Source: an uncultured bacterium | GTDB lineage: Bacteria > Patescibacteriota > Minisyncoccia > Phycocordibacterales > UBA9973 | Assembly (NCBI GenBank): GCA_937895515.1 | Contig: CALAYS010000013.1 | Span: 10,018 to 74,017, forward strand | DNA: 64,000 bases | Direction of reading: 5' to 3' | In this document: positions 24,013-31,951 of the stretch, in pieces | Position numbering within the stretch: position 1 is the first letter of the stretch | How the letters are laid out: every line of letters begins with the position of its first letter | Made by a program: the position numbers and the translations under genes | Notes under the pieces: model-generated | What the model was told of the DNA's origin: nothing | Database searches by the model: none | What the model saw: the letters and a program-made list of their open reading frames with translations, nothing else

Positions 24013-24705
24013 TTATTTTTTTAATATAAAATAATAATCCCCATATTCTGAATCATTATTTGGCCATGTTTTATGTATTTCAATATTTGAGAAATATTTT
24101 TCTAAAATAGGTTTAATGCGTTTTAGAGATGTTTTATATTCAACTCCCATTACATCGTTATCCATTACATCTATGGCTGTTTTAACAATTTCATTAGGCG
24201 CACCATTTTCAATAGTTATTTTTAAATATTCATATCCTAATTTTGAAGCAGATACTTTACGTTCTTGTTCATTAGAAAAATCATCAATATATAAATCACC
24301 AATTATTACGAAACCATCATCTGAAGATAATTGGGCTATTTTTTCTATAAATTCTTCTTGGTATTCATAAGGTAGATGGTGCACTCCAGCGGTGCATAAA
24401 ATTACATCATATTTATAATTAGATTCCCATTTGATTACATCGGCTACCTCAAATGACACATTTGGATAATTATTTTTTGCATATTCAATATATTCAGATT
24501 CAAGATCAAGACCAAGACAAATTAAATCTGACCTTTGTTTTTGTATATTACCCAATATATAACCTGGACCACACAACAAATCAAGTACTTCTGCTTTTTG
24601 TGGCGCATGGACAATAACATAATCAATAATGGTATCTCTTAGTTTTTTCCATGGCATATAGGAAATTTCAAGTTCATAAATTTTAGCTGATGGTAAATTT
24701 TGCAT
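24013..24705 (-). CDS. Class I SAM-dependent methyltransferase
   Basis: 230 residues. Motif I is EVLDLLCGPGYILG, motif II CLGLDLE, then VADVIKW and ILCTAGVHHLPYE. The substrate is unknown. The -10 TATAAT (24717-24712) is six bases before the ATG, so it is predicted leaderless. Monocistronic. Confidence 0.85.
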   Translation of the reverse strand: MQNLPSAKIYELEISYMPWKKLRDTIIDYVIVHAPQKAEVLDLLCGPGYILGNIQKQRSDLICLGLDLESEYIEYAKNNYPNVSFEVADVIKWESNYKYDVILCTAGVHHLPYEYQEEFIEKIAQLSSDDGFVIIGDLYIDDFSNEQERKVSASKLGYEYLKITIENGAPNEIVKTAIDVMDNDVMGVEYKTSLKRIKPILEKYFSNIEIHKTWPNNDSEYGDYYFILKK

Positions 24706-24757
24706 AACATAATTATAGCAAATCCATTCTTTTATAGAAAATTATGGTAAAAACTTT

Positions 24758-26083
24758 TTATTTTTCAAAAACCTTATTTTTAAGTTCTTCAAAATTATAG
24801 TCTGCTGGAAAATACTCTTCAAAAATCTTCATAGCTGGCTCGTTAGCGTATTCCCCACCAATAAAAGCATAATGCATTGCAAGAATCATTTCTTCGGGTT
24901 CACCAACACAATCAAGTGGTTTAAAACCCTCAACACCCAGTATGCGTTTTATTAAAAATAAAAGATGTTTCTTGTTATATAAATCATCACCAAACATATT
25001 AACTACTTCTTTTTTAGGTAAAAAAGCTGCAAAACATGCAAATAAAAATACACACTTAGGGCACCTTTTACACCAATACCCCCTATATGAGAAAAATTGT
25101 ATTGGGCGTGGTAACCAAAAATAAGTATTACAGCTTGTAACATAATTAAGATATTTAGGATATTTTACAAAACGCTTAACTATCTCAAGTTCGCTATATT
25201 CTCGTAAAAGTGATTTTGTTGAAATATCTGGCGTTATGTATTTTTTTATATATTCATTAACCATATTTTCCGCCTCGGATGATTTACACCATTGATGATT
25301 AACTTCTAACCCTAAATATTTAAAATTTCCAAAATCAGCACTTCTTTCATTAGAAAAAATTATTGAATCATACCCAAGAAGTTCTGCAAGCAAAACTGCA
25401 ATAAAAGTAAAAGTAGATACCGATGGATACGCATTAGAGATCCCATTAAATGCCATATGCCTTTCTAACGCTGAATCCCGTCGACGTGTTACATTAATAT
25501 TTTTTTCACCAACAAGTTTACTAATGCGTTTATGTGCCGGGGTTGGAGCAAAAGCAAAAAAATCAAAAGGAATATTTTGTGATTTTAAAATTTCAGCTGA
25601 TAGTATAGAATCCTTACCTGCCCCATTTAAAAGAAGCATTCTTTTTGGGTATTGGAACCTTGCGGGTTCAGGCGCAGTAAAAGAATCATCATATGGAAAT
25701 TTAATAAGATCATGGAAATCTATTTTCATATCGTAAAAAAATTCACCAAGTCCATTTAAATAAAGAGAATCCCAAAAATTTGCTTGATTTTGTGTTAATT
25801 TAAATCCTTGAATATAAATATTATTTGTTGGAAAAACACACCAATAATTAATACCAATCATAATTAAAAGTGACTGGAGAGTTGGTTCTAATATTTCTTT
25901 GGGTATATTATTCCATGATTCTGGTTTTACTTTTGGAAGTATTAGTTTATCTTTAAAATTTTTTACTTTTCCATCTTTAAATTCAACACGATAATTAAAA
26001 CTAATTACAGAACGAATAGGGTTAATACTATATGAAACAAAGGTAAAAGATGAAACGGGATTAGATTTTTTGTTTAAAAACAT
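24758..26083 (-). CDS. murL: UDP-MurNAc-L-Ala-L-Glu epimerase
   Basis: 441 residues from the ATG at 26083. TACAAT (26095-26090) lies exactly six bases upstream, which favours this start over one 54 bases earlier. An adenine-nucleotide loop LLLNGAGKDSILSAEIL is followed by IIFSNERSADFGN, a Cys-rich GYWCKRCPKCVFLFACFAAF, and LDCVGEPEE. These match MurL, which epimerises the terminal L-Glu of UDP-MurNAc-L-Ala-L-Glu to D-Glu with ATP. It replaces glutamate racemase in some bacteria. No MurD partner is adjacent. Confidence 0.82.
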   Translation of the reverse strand: MFLNKKSNPVSSFTFVSYSINPIRSVISFNYRVEFKDGKVKNFKDKLILPKVKPESWNNIPKEILEPTLQSLLIMIGINYWCVFPTNNIYIQGFKLTQNQANFWDSLYLNGLGEFFYDMKIDFHDLIKFPYDDSFTAPEPARFQYPKRMLLLNGAGKDSILSAEILKSQNIPFDFFAFAPTPAHKRISKLVGEKNINVTRRRDSALERHMAFNGISNAYPSVSTFTFIAVLLAELLGYDSIIFSNERSADFGNFKYLGLEVNHQWCKSSEAENMVNEYIKKYITPDISTKSLLREYSELEIVKRFVKYPKYLNYVTSCNTYFWLPRPIQFFSYRGYWCKRCPKCVFLFACFAAFLPKKEVVNMFGDDLYNKKHLLFLIKRILGVEGFKPLDCVGEPEEMILAMHYAFIGGEYANEPAMKIFEEYFPADYNFEELKNKVFEK

Positions 26084-26175
26084 TTTTTTATTGTAACACA
26101 CTAATAAATACAATGGAAAAGTATGTAGTTTCCACAAGGAAACCTAAATTAATATTTTTATGATATAATCCCAAA

Positions 26176-26595
26176 ATGACAACAATAAATCCTTGGATAA
26201 ATTTTAATGGTAATGCCGAAGAAGCATTTAATTTTTACAAATCAGTTTTTGGTGGAGAATACACAAAAATTATACGATTTAAAGACATATCAAATCCTGA
26301 TTTCCCTATCCTAGAAGATGAAGCAAATAAAATAATGCAAATTATTTTACCTATTGGTAAAAGTTTTTTAATTGGTAACGATGTTCCAAAAATTCTGGGT
26401 CAAGTAAATGAAAAAGAAAATAGAAGTAAAATTTCAATAAATACTGAAAACAAAGAAGAAGCGGAAAGATTATTTAAAGGACTTTCCATGGGTGGAGAAA
26501 TAGAAATGCCAATTAGTAATAGCCCTTGGGGAACTTATTTTGGAATGTTTCGAGATAAATACGGAATTGAATGGACAATTGAATATATTCAATAA
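26176..26595 (+). CDS. PhnB-like VOC-superfamily protein
   Basis: 139 residues. The start MTTINPWINFNGNAEEAFNF, then YKSVFGGEY, is diagnostic for the PhnB-like glyoxalase/bleomycin-resistance fold; the end is DKYGIEWTIEYI. The function of the group is mostly unknown. TATAAT (26164-26169) is six bases before the ATG, so it is predicted leaderless. Confidence 0.88.
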   Translation: MTTINPWINFNGNAEEAFNFYKSVFGGEYTKIIRFKDISNPDFPILEDEANKIMQIILPIGKSFLIGNDVPKILGQVNEKENRSKISINTENKEEAERLFKGLSMGGEIEMPISNSPWGTYFGMFRDKYGIEWTIEYIQ

Positions 26596-26609
26596 ATTCA
26601 AAATCTCTT

Positions 26610-26858
26610 TTACCGATGTATACACCCAGCCCAGCAACATGGCCGGCGCATACCACTTTTAAGTTTTGAAATAGTTTTATTAATACGAATAGATCTTGTT
26701 TCGGATTTTTTACCTGAAATAACCCAACAAATCCATTCATTCCTAGCAAGCGGAGTAATATCTTCCCAAATCTTTTTTGTTACAGTGGAAGAATCTATGG
26801 CTTTTTTTAAATCGTTTGGTATAAGATGAACAACACCATTAGAATTTGTTTTTTTCAT
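26610..26858 (-). CDS. YdeI/OmpD-associated family protein
   Basis: 82 residues. ITPLARNEWICWVISGKKSE, then TRSIRINKTISKLKSG and the end RRPCCWAGCIHR, match the conserved block of this family. The full-length proteins are longer; this is the short form. Role uncertain (stress- or bacteriocin-related in other bacteria). Its ATG abuts the stop of the DoxX gene with no gap, so the two are co-transcribed. Confidence 0.8.
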   Translation of the reverse strand: MKKTNSNGVVHLIPNDLKKAIDSSTVTKKIWEDITPLARNEWICWVISGKKSETRSIRINKTISKLKSGMRRPCCWAGCIHR

Positions 26859-27296
26859 TTAATATCTCGGACTAGTCTGTTTTTGGTTATCTACATTTAA
26901 ACCAATTAAAATCAACACTAAAATATAAATAATATGGTCATCAATAACAGGATTATTCTCTGGGAACATTAAAGCCAAATACATAAAAGCCAGCATTATA
27001 CACCCAGCTAATACTCCCCATTTTACAAAGCGATTTAAAATTAAAGTTAAACTAACAAACAACAAGCCAAGCATAAATAACCAATCAATAGCTGGCAGTC
27101 CGGCTAAACTATGGAAAAAATTAGTCATTGGACCATGAACCCCAAATTTTAAAAACCCAGTTGTTGGTGACCCACCACGAATCCAAGCATTTTCAAACTT
27201 GGTGGCAAAACCAAGACCAAAAGTTTTGTCGAAAAATGCCCATAAAAATATAAACCCCATAAATATTCTTAGTAAACCATAAATAGTTTTTTGCAT
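26859..27296 (-). CDS. DoxX-family membrane protein
   Basis: 145 residues with four membrane helices (about 7-22, 66-85, 92-110, 118-134). The start LLRIFMGFIFLWAFFDKTFG fits DoxX/DoxD-like proteins. Homologs take part in quinone-linked thiosulfate or redox reactions in some organisms, but no partner is visible here. It is co-transcribed with the YdeI-like gene. Confidence 0.8.
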   Translation of the reverse strand: MQKTIYGLLRIFMGFIFLWAFFDKTFGLGFATKFENAWIRGGSPTTGFLKFGVHGPMTNFFHSLAGLPAIDWLFMLGLLFVSLTLILNRFVKWGVLAGCIMLAFMYLALMFPENNPVIDDHIIYILVLILIGLNVDNQKQTSPRY

Positions 27297-27379
27297 AAAA
27301 AATAAAGATAAATAATAATACTTATATTATACAACGAAAACCTAAGAAGAAAATACATTATCCACTTTTTAATATATGC

Positions 27380-27385
27380 TATAAT
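27380..27385 (+). promoter_or_regulatory. Extended -10 box of the HPF gene
   Basis: TGCTATAAT. The expected start point is about 37 bases before the ATG, so this is one of the few genes here with a real leader. Confidence 0.6.
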
Positions 27386-27428
27386 ACAAGTACAAGGTCT
27401 TTATTATCAAATTAAGTAAAATAAATTT

Positions 27429-27812
27429 ATGATAAAAAATATAAAAGCTACAAATATGGAACTAACAAACTCTATTACTGAACATATCAATGATCGAGTA
27501 GAGACTATTAATAAATTCTTAAATGATAATAACGCAATTATCCAAATAGAAGTTGGACGCACTACTAACCACCATAACAAAGGTGATGTATTCCGAGCAG
27601 AATTTAATTTAAAATCTAATGATAAAAATTTTTATGCCGAATCATCTAAAAGTGATTTATATTTAGCAATCAACGATGCAAAGGACCAAATAATAAGTTC
27701 TCTAAAAAGCAAAAAAGGTCGATCAATGACATTGTTTACTCGTGGGGCGCGTAGTGTTAAAAAAATGCTAAAAGGAATCTCCAAAAGAAACCCAGAGACT
27801 TCTAAATATTAA
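27429..27812 (+). CDS. hpf: Ribosome hibernation-promoting factor, short form
   Basis: 127 residues. HPF/YfiA fold: start IKATNMELTNSITEHINDRV, a middle DVFRAEFNL, and YLAINDAKDQIISSLKSKKG. It binds the 30S decoding centre and blocks tRNA and mRNA, shutting ribosomes down in starvation. A basic tail replaces the long-form dimerisation domain. Transcribed with a leader of about 37 bases. Confidence 0.92.
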   Translation: MIKNIKATNMELTNSITEHINDRVETINKFLNDNNAIIQIEVGRTTNHHNKGDVFRAEFNLKSNDKNFYAESSKSDLYLAINDAKDQIISSLKSKKGRSMTLFTRGARSVKKMLKGISKRNPETSKY

Positions 27813-27813
27813 T

Positions 27814-28407
27814 TTATTTTTTATTTAATATTTTTTTAAATATTGGTGAAATCATTGGGAATATTGCAATACCAACAGCTAAAATTACTATAGAACTAAT
27901 GACGCGATCCATATTGGGTAATTTACTCCCGAAGAAATTTCCTAGTGCCAATCCAACCGTAACCCAGATAAAACCAGAGATAAAAGATACTGCTAAAAAT
28001 GGGGTTTTTTTAAGATTTGTTACCCCAGCTAAAAATGGTGCTACGCTTCTAACCCCTGGAATAAATCTAGCAATAATTAAAGTTAATAAACCATATTTAG
28101 CAAAGAATTTTTTTGTTTTTTCAAAAGAAGGTTTTAGTTTTTCTTCGTGTTTTTTAACATAGCTTTCAATTTTATGTTCAGCTAATTGACCTAAAAAATA
28201 TCCTAAAATATTACCCAAAAAAGCGCAAAAACCCAAAACTAAAATTGCATGATGGATTGGTAATTCACCACGATTAATAAAATATCCAGCAGAAAAAAGT
28301 AAACTATCTCCGGGTAAAAAAAATGCAGGTAAAAAACCAGTTTCAAGTATAATAATAAAACCTAGACCAAAAACCCCAAATGATGAAAAAATAGATGACA
28401 GTATCAT
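27814..28407 (-). CDS. DedA-family membrane protein
   Basis: 197 residues. Typical motifs: ETGFLPAFFLPGDSLLFSAG, then FLGNILGYFLG and ARFIPGVRSVAPFLAG. Five to six membrane segments. DedA proteins act as phospholipid (e.g. undecaprenyl-phosphate) flippases or transporters. Four bases separate it from the PH-domain gene, so they form a two-gene operon for membrane functions. Confidence 0.93.
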   Translation of the reverse strand: MILSSIFSSFGVFGLGFIIILETGFLPAFFLPGDSLLFSAGYFINRGELPIHHAILVLGFCAFLGNILGYFLGQLAEHKIESYVKKHEEKLKPSFEKTKKFFAKYGLLTLIIARFIPGVRSVAPFLAGVTNLKKTPFLAVSFISGFIWVTVGLALGNFFGSKLPNMDRVISSIVILAVGIAIFPMISPIFKKILNKK

Positions 28408-28411
28408 GGTT

Positions 28412-29023
28412 TTATTTTATTTCAGTTAATTGATTAAGTTCCTCTTCATCATCAACAACAAAAGCTTCACTCTTAGAAGACCCTCGATGAACTAGTTCGT
28501 GTGCTAATGCTTTGGCTATACGATGGTCAATAATTGGTAAAAGGTTTTTTTCTTTTTTATTAGTGTCATTCATTAGTCCCCCGTTACCTAGTGTTGTAAT
28601 GTCCAATTCCGCAAGACCAATAAACCGATATAAATACGGTTGTTTAATTTCTACATTTTGAATATGGTGATAAGGTATAACAATTTCTTTTATAAAAAAT
28701 ATTCCCCGACGAACATAAAAAGCATGCTCGTCTAACATAAATTTATATTGCCTGTACAGCACCCAACCTCGCAAAACTACAATAATAAAAAAACCTAAAA
28801 GAACAAGCCAAATCATTTTTAAAACAAAACCACTAGTTAAATACCAGTTTGAATGTGTAATAAAAAATTGTTTAAAAGATGCGGACATCTTGCCCCAAAT
28901 AGCATTATAAGTAAACCAAATAGAAAGACCAAAAAGTAATATAAAATATCTACCGCTACGCAATAAAAAAAGCCAAAAGGTTTTTTTACCAAGACGATAC
29001 CAATGTTTGAGCGGTATGGACAT
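28412..29023 (-). CDS. PH-domain (bPH_2/YdbS-like) membrane protein
   Basis: 203 residues. Two membrane helices (about 20-43 and 66-87), then a bacterial PH domain (about 95-160, with RRGIFFIKEIVIPYHHIQNV and LDITTLGNGG). The -10 TATAAT (29035-29030) is six bases before the ATG. Upstream bases resemble the left half of the paired-hairpin repeat. Function unknown. Confidence 0.85.
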   Translation of the reverse strand: MSIPLKHWYRLGKKTFWLFLLRSGRYFILLFGLSIWFTYNAIWGKMSASFKQFFITHSNWYLTSGFVLKMIWLVLLGFFIIVVLRGWVLYRQYKFMLDEHAFYVRRGIFFIKEIVIPYHHIQNVEIKQPYLYRFIGLAELDITTLGNGGLMNDTNKKEKNLLPIIDHRIAKALAHELVHRGSSKSEAFVVDDEEELNQLTEIK

Positions 29024-29062
29024 ATTTTTATTATACCAGAAATATATTTAATCCGCGATAAA

Positions 29063-29098
29063 AACAAAATCACCCGCATAAATGCGGGTGATTTTGTT
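29063..29098 (-). terminator. Terminator after the Thr/Ala-rich secreted protein gene
   Basis: A perfect 17-bp stem (29063-29079 with 29082-29098) with CACCCGCAT/ATGCGGGTG core. Confidence 0.9.
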
Positions 29099-29107
29099 TA
29101 ATTAATA

Positions 29108-29731
29108 TTAGTAAGCATGAGCATGTGTATGAGTCTTTCTTGAATTTAATCTATCACTAAAAGCTTTAACAATAGCAAATAAAATAGTCATAAGGAAGAT
29201 TACTAATACCCATCCACCTGCGGTTTGAGGTAAAAATCCTTTTCCTGAAAACAAACTTCCAGCTGCTGCAACATTTTTTGATCCATTTTTAGTAGCATAT
29301 CTTGCGTCAGTATATGTAGTACCGCTAACATATTCTGTTCCAGTTCCGTTAGTATAACCATAAGCAAAAGTTCCATCAGAATTTTTAGCAACTCGTGCAT
29401 CTTCTGCTGCTCTAGCTTTAGCAGCTTCTGCTGCTGCTTTTTCTTGATCCTTTTGTGCTTTAGATTTAATATTAATTCCTAAAGTACTTCCTACGCCACT
29501 AAATGTTGGTAAACTATCTGCAGGATTAGTAACAGTATAAGTTTGAGTATTAGTACTACCTGAATTTTGATTAGTAGTAATAACTACTCCTTCTGTTTTT
29601 ACAGGAGGTGCTTCATAAAACCCACCTTGTGGATAATAAGCTGTATTTCCATTATATTGCGCGAAAGAAACCCCTGGTAAAACCAAAGCTGTAATTGCCA
29701 AAAAAGCTGTAATTACTATATTATTTTTCAT
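29108..29731 (-). CDS. Secreted, C-terminally anchored low-complexity protein
   Basis: 207 residues from the ATG at 29731, chosen because TATAAT (29743-29738) is exactly six bases upstream. Signal peptide (about 1-25), Asn/Thr-rich part, Ala/Lys-rich helix (about 97-120), a C-terminal membrane segment (about 178-197) and a His-rich tail ending THAHAY. Same plan as the protein at 49043-51019. Probable surface protein of unknown role. Confidence 0.75.
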   Translation of the reverse strand: MKNNIVITAFLAITALVLPGVSFAQYNGNTAYYPQGGFYEAPPVKTEGVVITTNQNSGSTNTQTYTVTNPADSLPTFSGVGSTLGINIKSKAQKDQEKAAAEAAKARAAEDARVAKNSDGTFAYGYTNGTGTEYVSGTTYTDARYATKNGSKNVAAAGSLFSGKGFLPQTAGGWVLVIFLMTILFAIVKAFSDRLNSRKTHTHAHAY

Positions 29732-29833
29732 AAGTCTATTATAGCATACTTTATAGGCATTTGTCAATAGCACTATTAGGCTTTATATTATATAGCTATT
29801 TTACACTTTATCGCAGGTTAAATATTTTTCTGC

Positions 29834-29839
29834 TATAAT
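29834..29839 (+). promoter_or_regulatory. Extended -10 box of gdhA
   Basis: TGCTATAAT, with upstream GCAGGTTAAATATTTTTC resembling the reverse of the paired-hairpin element's left arm. Gives a leader of about 27 bases; a weak AAAGG precedes the ATG. Confidence 0.6.
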
Positions 29840-29872
29840 TATGGTTATATTAATTAGTTAAAGATAAAGGCA

Positions 29873-31093
29873 ATGCAAAATCCATACCAAAATGCACTTA
29901 GTCAATTAGCTCGTGCAAATACCGTAGCCCCTATTAGCAAAAGATTAATGGATCGTCTAGGTCAACCAGAAAGAGAGATCCATATAGCTATTCCAGTTAC
30001 TATGGATGATGGGCAAGAAAAGATTTTCCATGGATACCGTGTACAATACAATTCCCTTCGTGGCCCATACAAAGGTGGAATTAGATACCATATTGATACA
30101 AATATTGATGAAGTTAAAGCTTTGGCTTTTTGGATGGCTTTAAAATGTGCAATTGCTAATATCCCAATGGGTGGAGGAAAAGGTGGAATTACTGTTGACC
30201 CTAAAGAATTATCTAAAACTGAATTAGAAAAATTATCTCGTGGTTGGGTACGAGGACTCTCTGATGCTATTGGTCCCAAAAAGGATGTCCCTGCCCCAGA
30301 TGTAAACACAACTCCTGAGATTATGTCTTGGATGAGCGACGAATACGAAAAAATTACTGGTGACAAAACTCGGGCTACATTTACCGGTAAGCCACTAGAA
30401 AATGGTGGATCCGAAGGCCGAACCGCAGCAACAGGACTGGGTGGATTTTTTGCTTGGGATGCAATTCGCGAGGACTTGAAATTACCATCGTCATGTACTG
30501 TAGCTATCCAAGGTTTTGGAAATGTTGGTAGCTTTGCTGCAACAACATTTGAAAAAATGGGTCACAAAATTTTAGCTTTGGCTGATTCTAAAAGTGCGAT
30601 TTATAATGAAAATGGTATTTCAATAAAAGAAGCATTGGATTGGAAAGCCGAAAATGGAGCATTATCTGGTATGCCAGGAACTGTTACAATTAGTGAAGAA
30701 GCATTACTGGAATTACCAGTTGATGTATTAATCCCTGCGGCACTAGAGAACCAAATTACTAATGAAAATGTAAACCGTATCCAAGCTAAATGTATTCTTG
30801 AATTAGCAAATGGGCCAACAACACCCGAAGCCGATGATGTATTATTAAGTAAAGGCATAACTGTAATTCCAGATATTTTAGCAAATGCCGGAGGAGTAAC
30901 CGTATCAACATATGAATGGGAACAAAATCTTAAAGGTGAACATTGGAGCGAAATGGATGTTAATAAAAAAATGGAAGATAATCAAAAGCTTCAATCAAAA
31001 ACTGTTTACCAAAAATCCCTTGATCTAAAAACCGACATGCGCCGCGCCGCATTCCTACTGGCTCTAGAGCGTCTAGAAGTTGCATTGAAATAA
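29873..31093 (+). CDS. gdhA: Glutamate dehydrogenase
   Basis: 406 residues, typical of the hexameric enzyme. The substrate Lys motif GGGKGGITVDPKELS and catalytic KKDVPAPDVNT are present, then the NAD(P)-binding AIQGFGNVGSFAA. It interconverts glutamate and 2-oxoglutarate plus ammonia. In an organism with little metabolism it may feed amino-acid carbon into energy or nitrogen balance. Strong terminator after it. Confidence 0.96.
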   Translation: MQNPYQNALSQLARANTVAPISKRLMDRLGQPEREIHIAIPVTMDDGQEKIFHGYRVQYNSLRGPYKGGIRYHIDTNIDEVKALAFWMALKCAIANIPMGGGKGGITVDPKELSKTELEKLSRGWVRGLSDAIGPKKDVPAPDVNTTPEIMSWMSDEYEKITGDKTRATFTGKPLENGGSEGRTAATGLGGFFAWDAIREDLKLPSSCTVAIQGFGNVGSFAATTFEKMGHKILALADSKSAIYNENGISIKEALDWKAENGALSGMPGTVTISEEALLELPVDVLIPAALENQITNENVNRIQAKCILELANGPTTPEADDVLLSKGITVIPDILANAGGVTVSTYEWEQNLKGEHWSEMDVNKKMEDNQKLQSKTVYQKSLDLKTDMRRAAFLLALERLEVALK

Positions 31094-31114
31094 ATCCCCT
31101 ATCTTAAAAATTAC

Positions 31115-31150
31115 ACAAAAAAATTGCCTCATTTCTGAGGCTTTTTTGTT
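31115..31150 (+). terminator. Terminator after gdhA
   Basis: Stem GCCTCA/TGAGGC with A-rich upstream and T6 downstream; loop TTTC. Confidence 0.9.
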
Positions 31151-31160
31151 ATTGAGATAT

Positions 31161-31826
31161 TTAATTTTTGAATTTAAAATTTCCAGTATATATTCTTCTT
31201 AAAGCTTCTTTATACGCTGGGCCATCACAAATAAATTTCATTTTTTCCTGATGATCCTTTACTGAAACACCTTTAACAACATTGAGATGATTGGAGATCC
31301 AGATTATTTCACCTTCATCAACATTTTCTGTTACTACATGAATAGATGATGCAGTAGATCCTTCACCTGCTTCTATTGCCATAGTTACAGCATCATCACC
31401 AGTATATTTAGGTTTACCTGTTACAGGATCCTTTATTGAAAGATCCGCGGGATGCACGTTGATAATAGGGCGATAGCCAAGAATTGGTTTTATAATCTTA
31501 AGCATAAAACCAGATAGGATTATTAAATTAATTTGGTGTAATTCTAAAAAATCACAAATTTTAAAAAAATAACTTCTACGTAAATCATCAGGCATATCTT
31601 TTATCTTTCCATTAAATCCATACTCTAAACAAAATTGTTTAGTATTTATACACCTAACCGGTATTTCTTTTTCAACAAAATAATTAATCCCGGAGGCATC
31701 TTTTTTGTTTGAAATTGCAACAACGATTTCATAATTTTTACCATAATTTTCATCAGTATCAATTAGATACCTAGCAGAACTTGCACTTCCTGAAAAAAGT
31801 ACAGCTATTTTAATTGGTTTTTTCAT
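31161..31826 (-). CDS. purN: Phosphoribosylglycinamide formyltransferase
   Basis: 221 residues. Start IAVLFSGSASSARYL; active-site IINVHPADLS (Asn, His) and DEGEIIWIS. An insertion around VTGKPKYTGDDAV (about 138-150) is longer than in E. coli PurN. It formylates GAR with 10-formyl-THF in purine synthesis. Its own promoter is nearly the same as that of purM. Confidence 0.9.
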   Translation of the reverse strand: MKKPIKIAVLFSGSASSARYLIDTDENYGKNYEIVVAISNKKDASGINYFVEKEIPVRCINTKQFCLEYGFNGKIKDMPDDLRRSYFFKICDFLELHQINLIILSGFMLKIIKPILGYRPIINVHPADLSIKDPVTGKPKYTGDDAVTMAIEAGEGSTASSIHVVTENVDEGEIIWISNHLNVVKGVSVKDHQEKMKFICDGPAYKEALRRIYTGNFKFKN

Positions 31827-31850
31827 AATTATTCTTTTTTATTTACCCAA

Positions 31851-31878
31851 ACTGTACACCTTTTAAAATATATGTCAA
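31851..31878 (-). promoter_or_regulatory. purN promoter, shared with purM
   Basis: Minus strand TTGACA, 16-base spacer, TACAGT. Some 37 of 40 bases around it match the purM upstream region (36981-37008), a strong sign of shared regulation. Confidence 0.7.
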
Positions 31879-31898
31879 CCCATTTATAAATACAATAA

Positions 31899-31930
31899 AA
31901 AAACCTTGCGAATAAATCCGCAAGGGTTTT
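31899..31930 (-). terminator. Terminator after purL
   Basis: Stem CCTTGCG/CGCAAGG with flanking A and T runs, 21 bases after the purL stop. Confidence 0.9.
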
Positions 31931-31951
31931 GTAATAATAACTTTTGGTTTT

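Noticed and set aside
29860..29873. Shine-Dalgarno of gdhA (AAAGG)
   Set aside because: Only a weak purine run; without a CCUCC tail in the 16S it has no clear partner.
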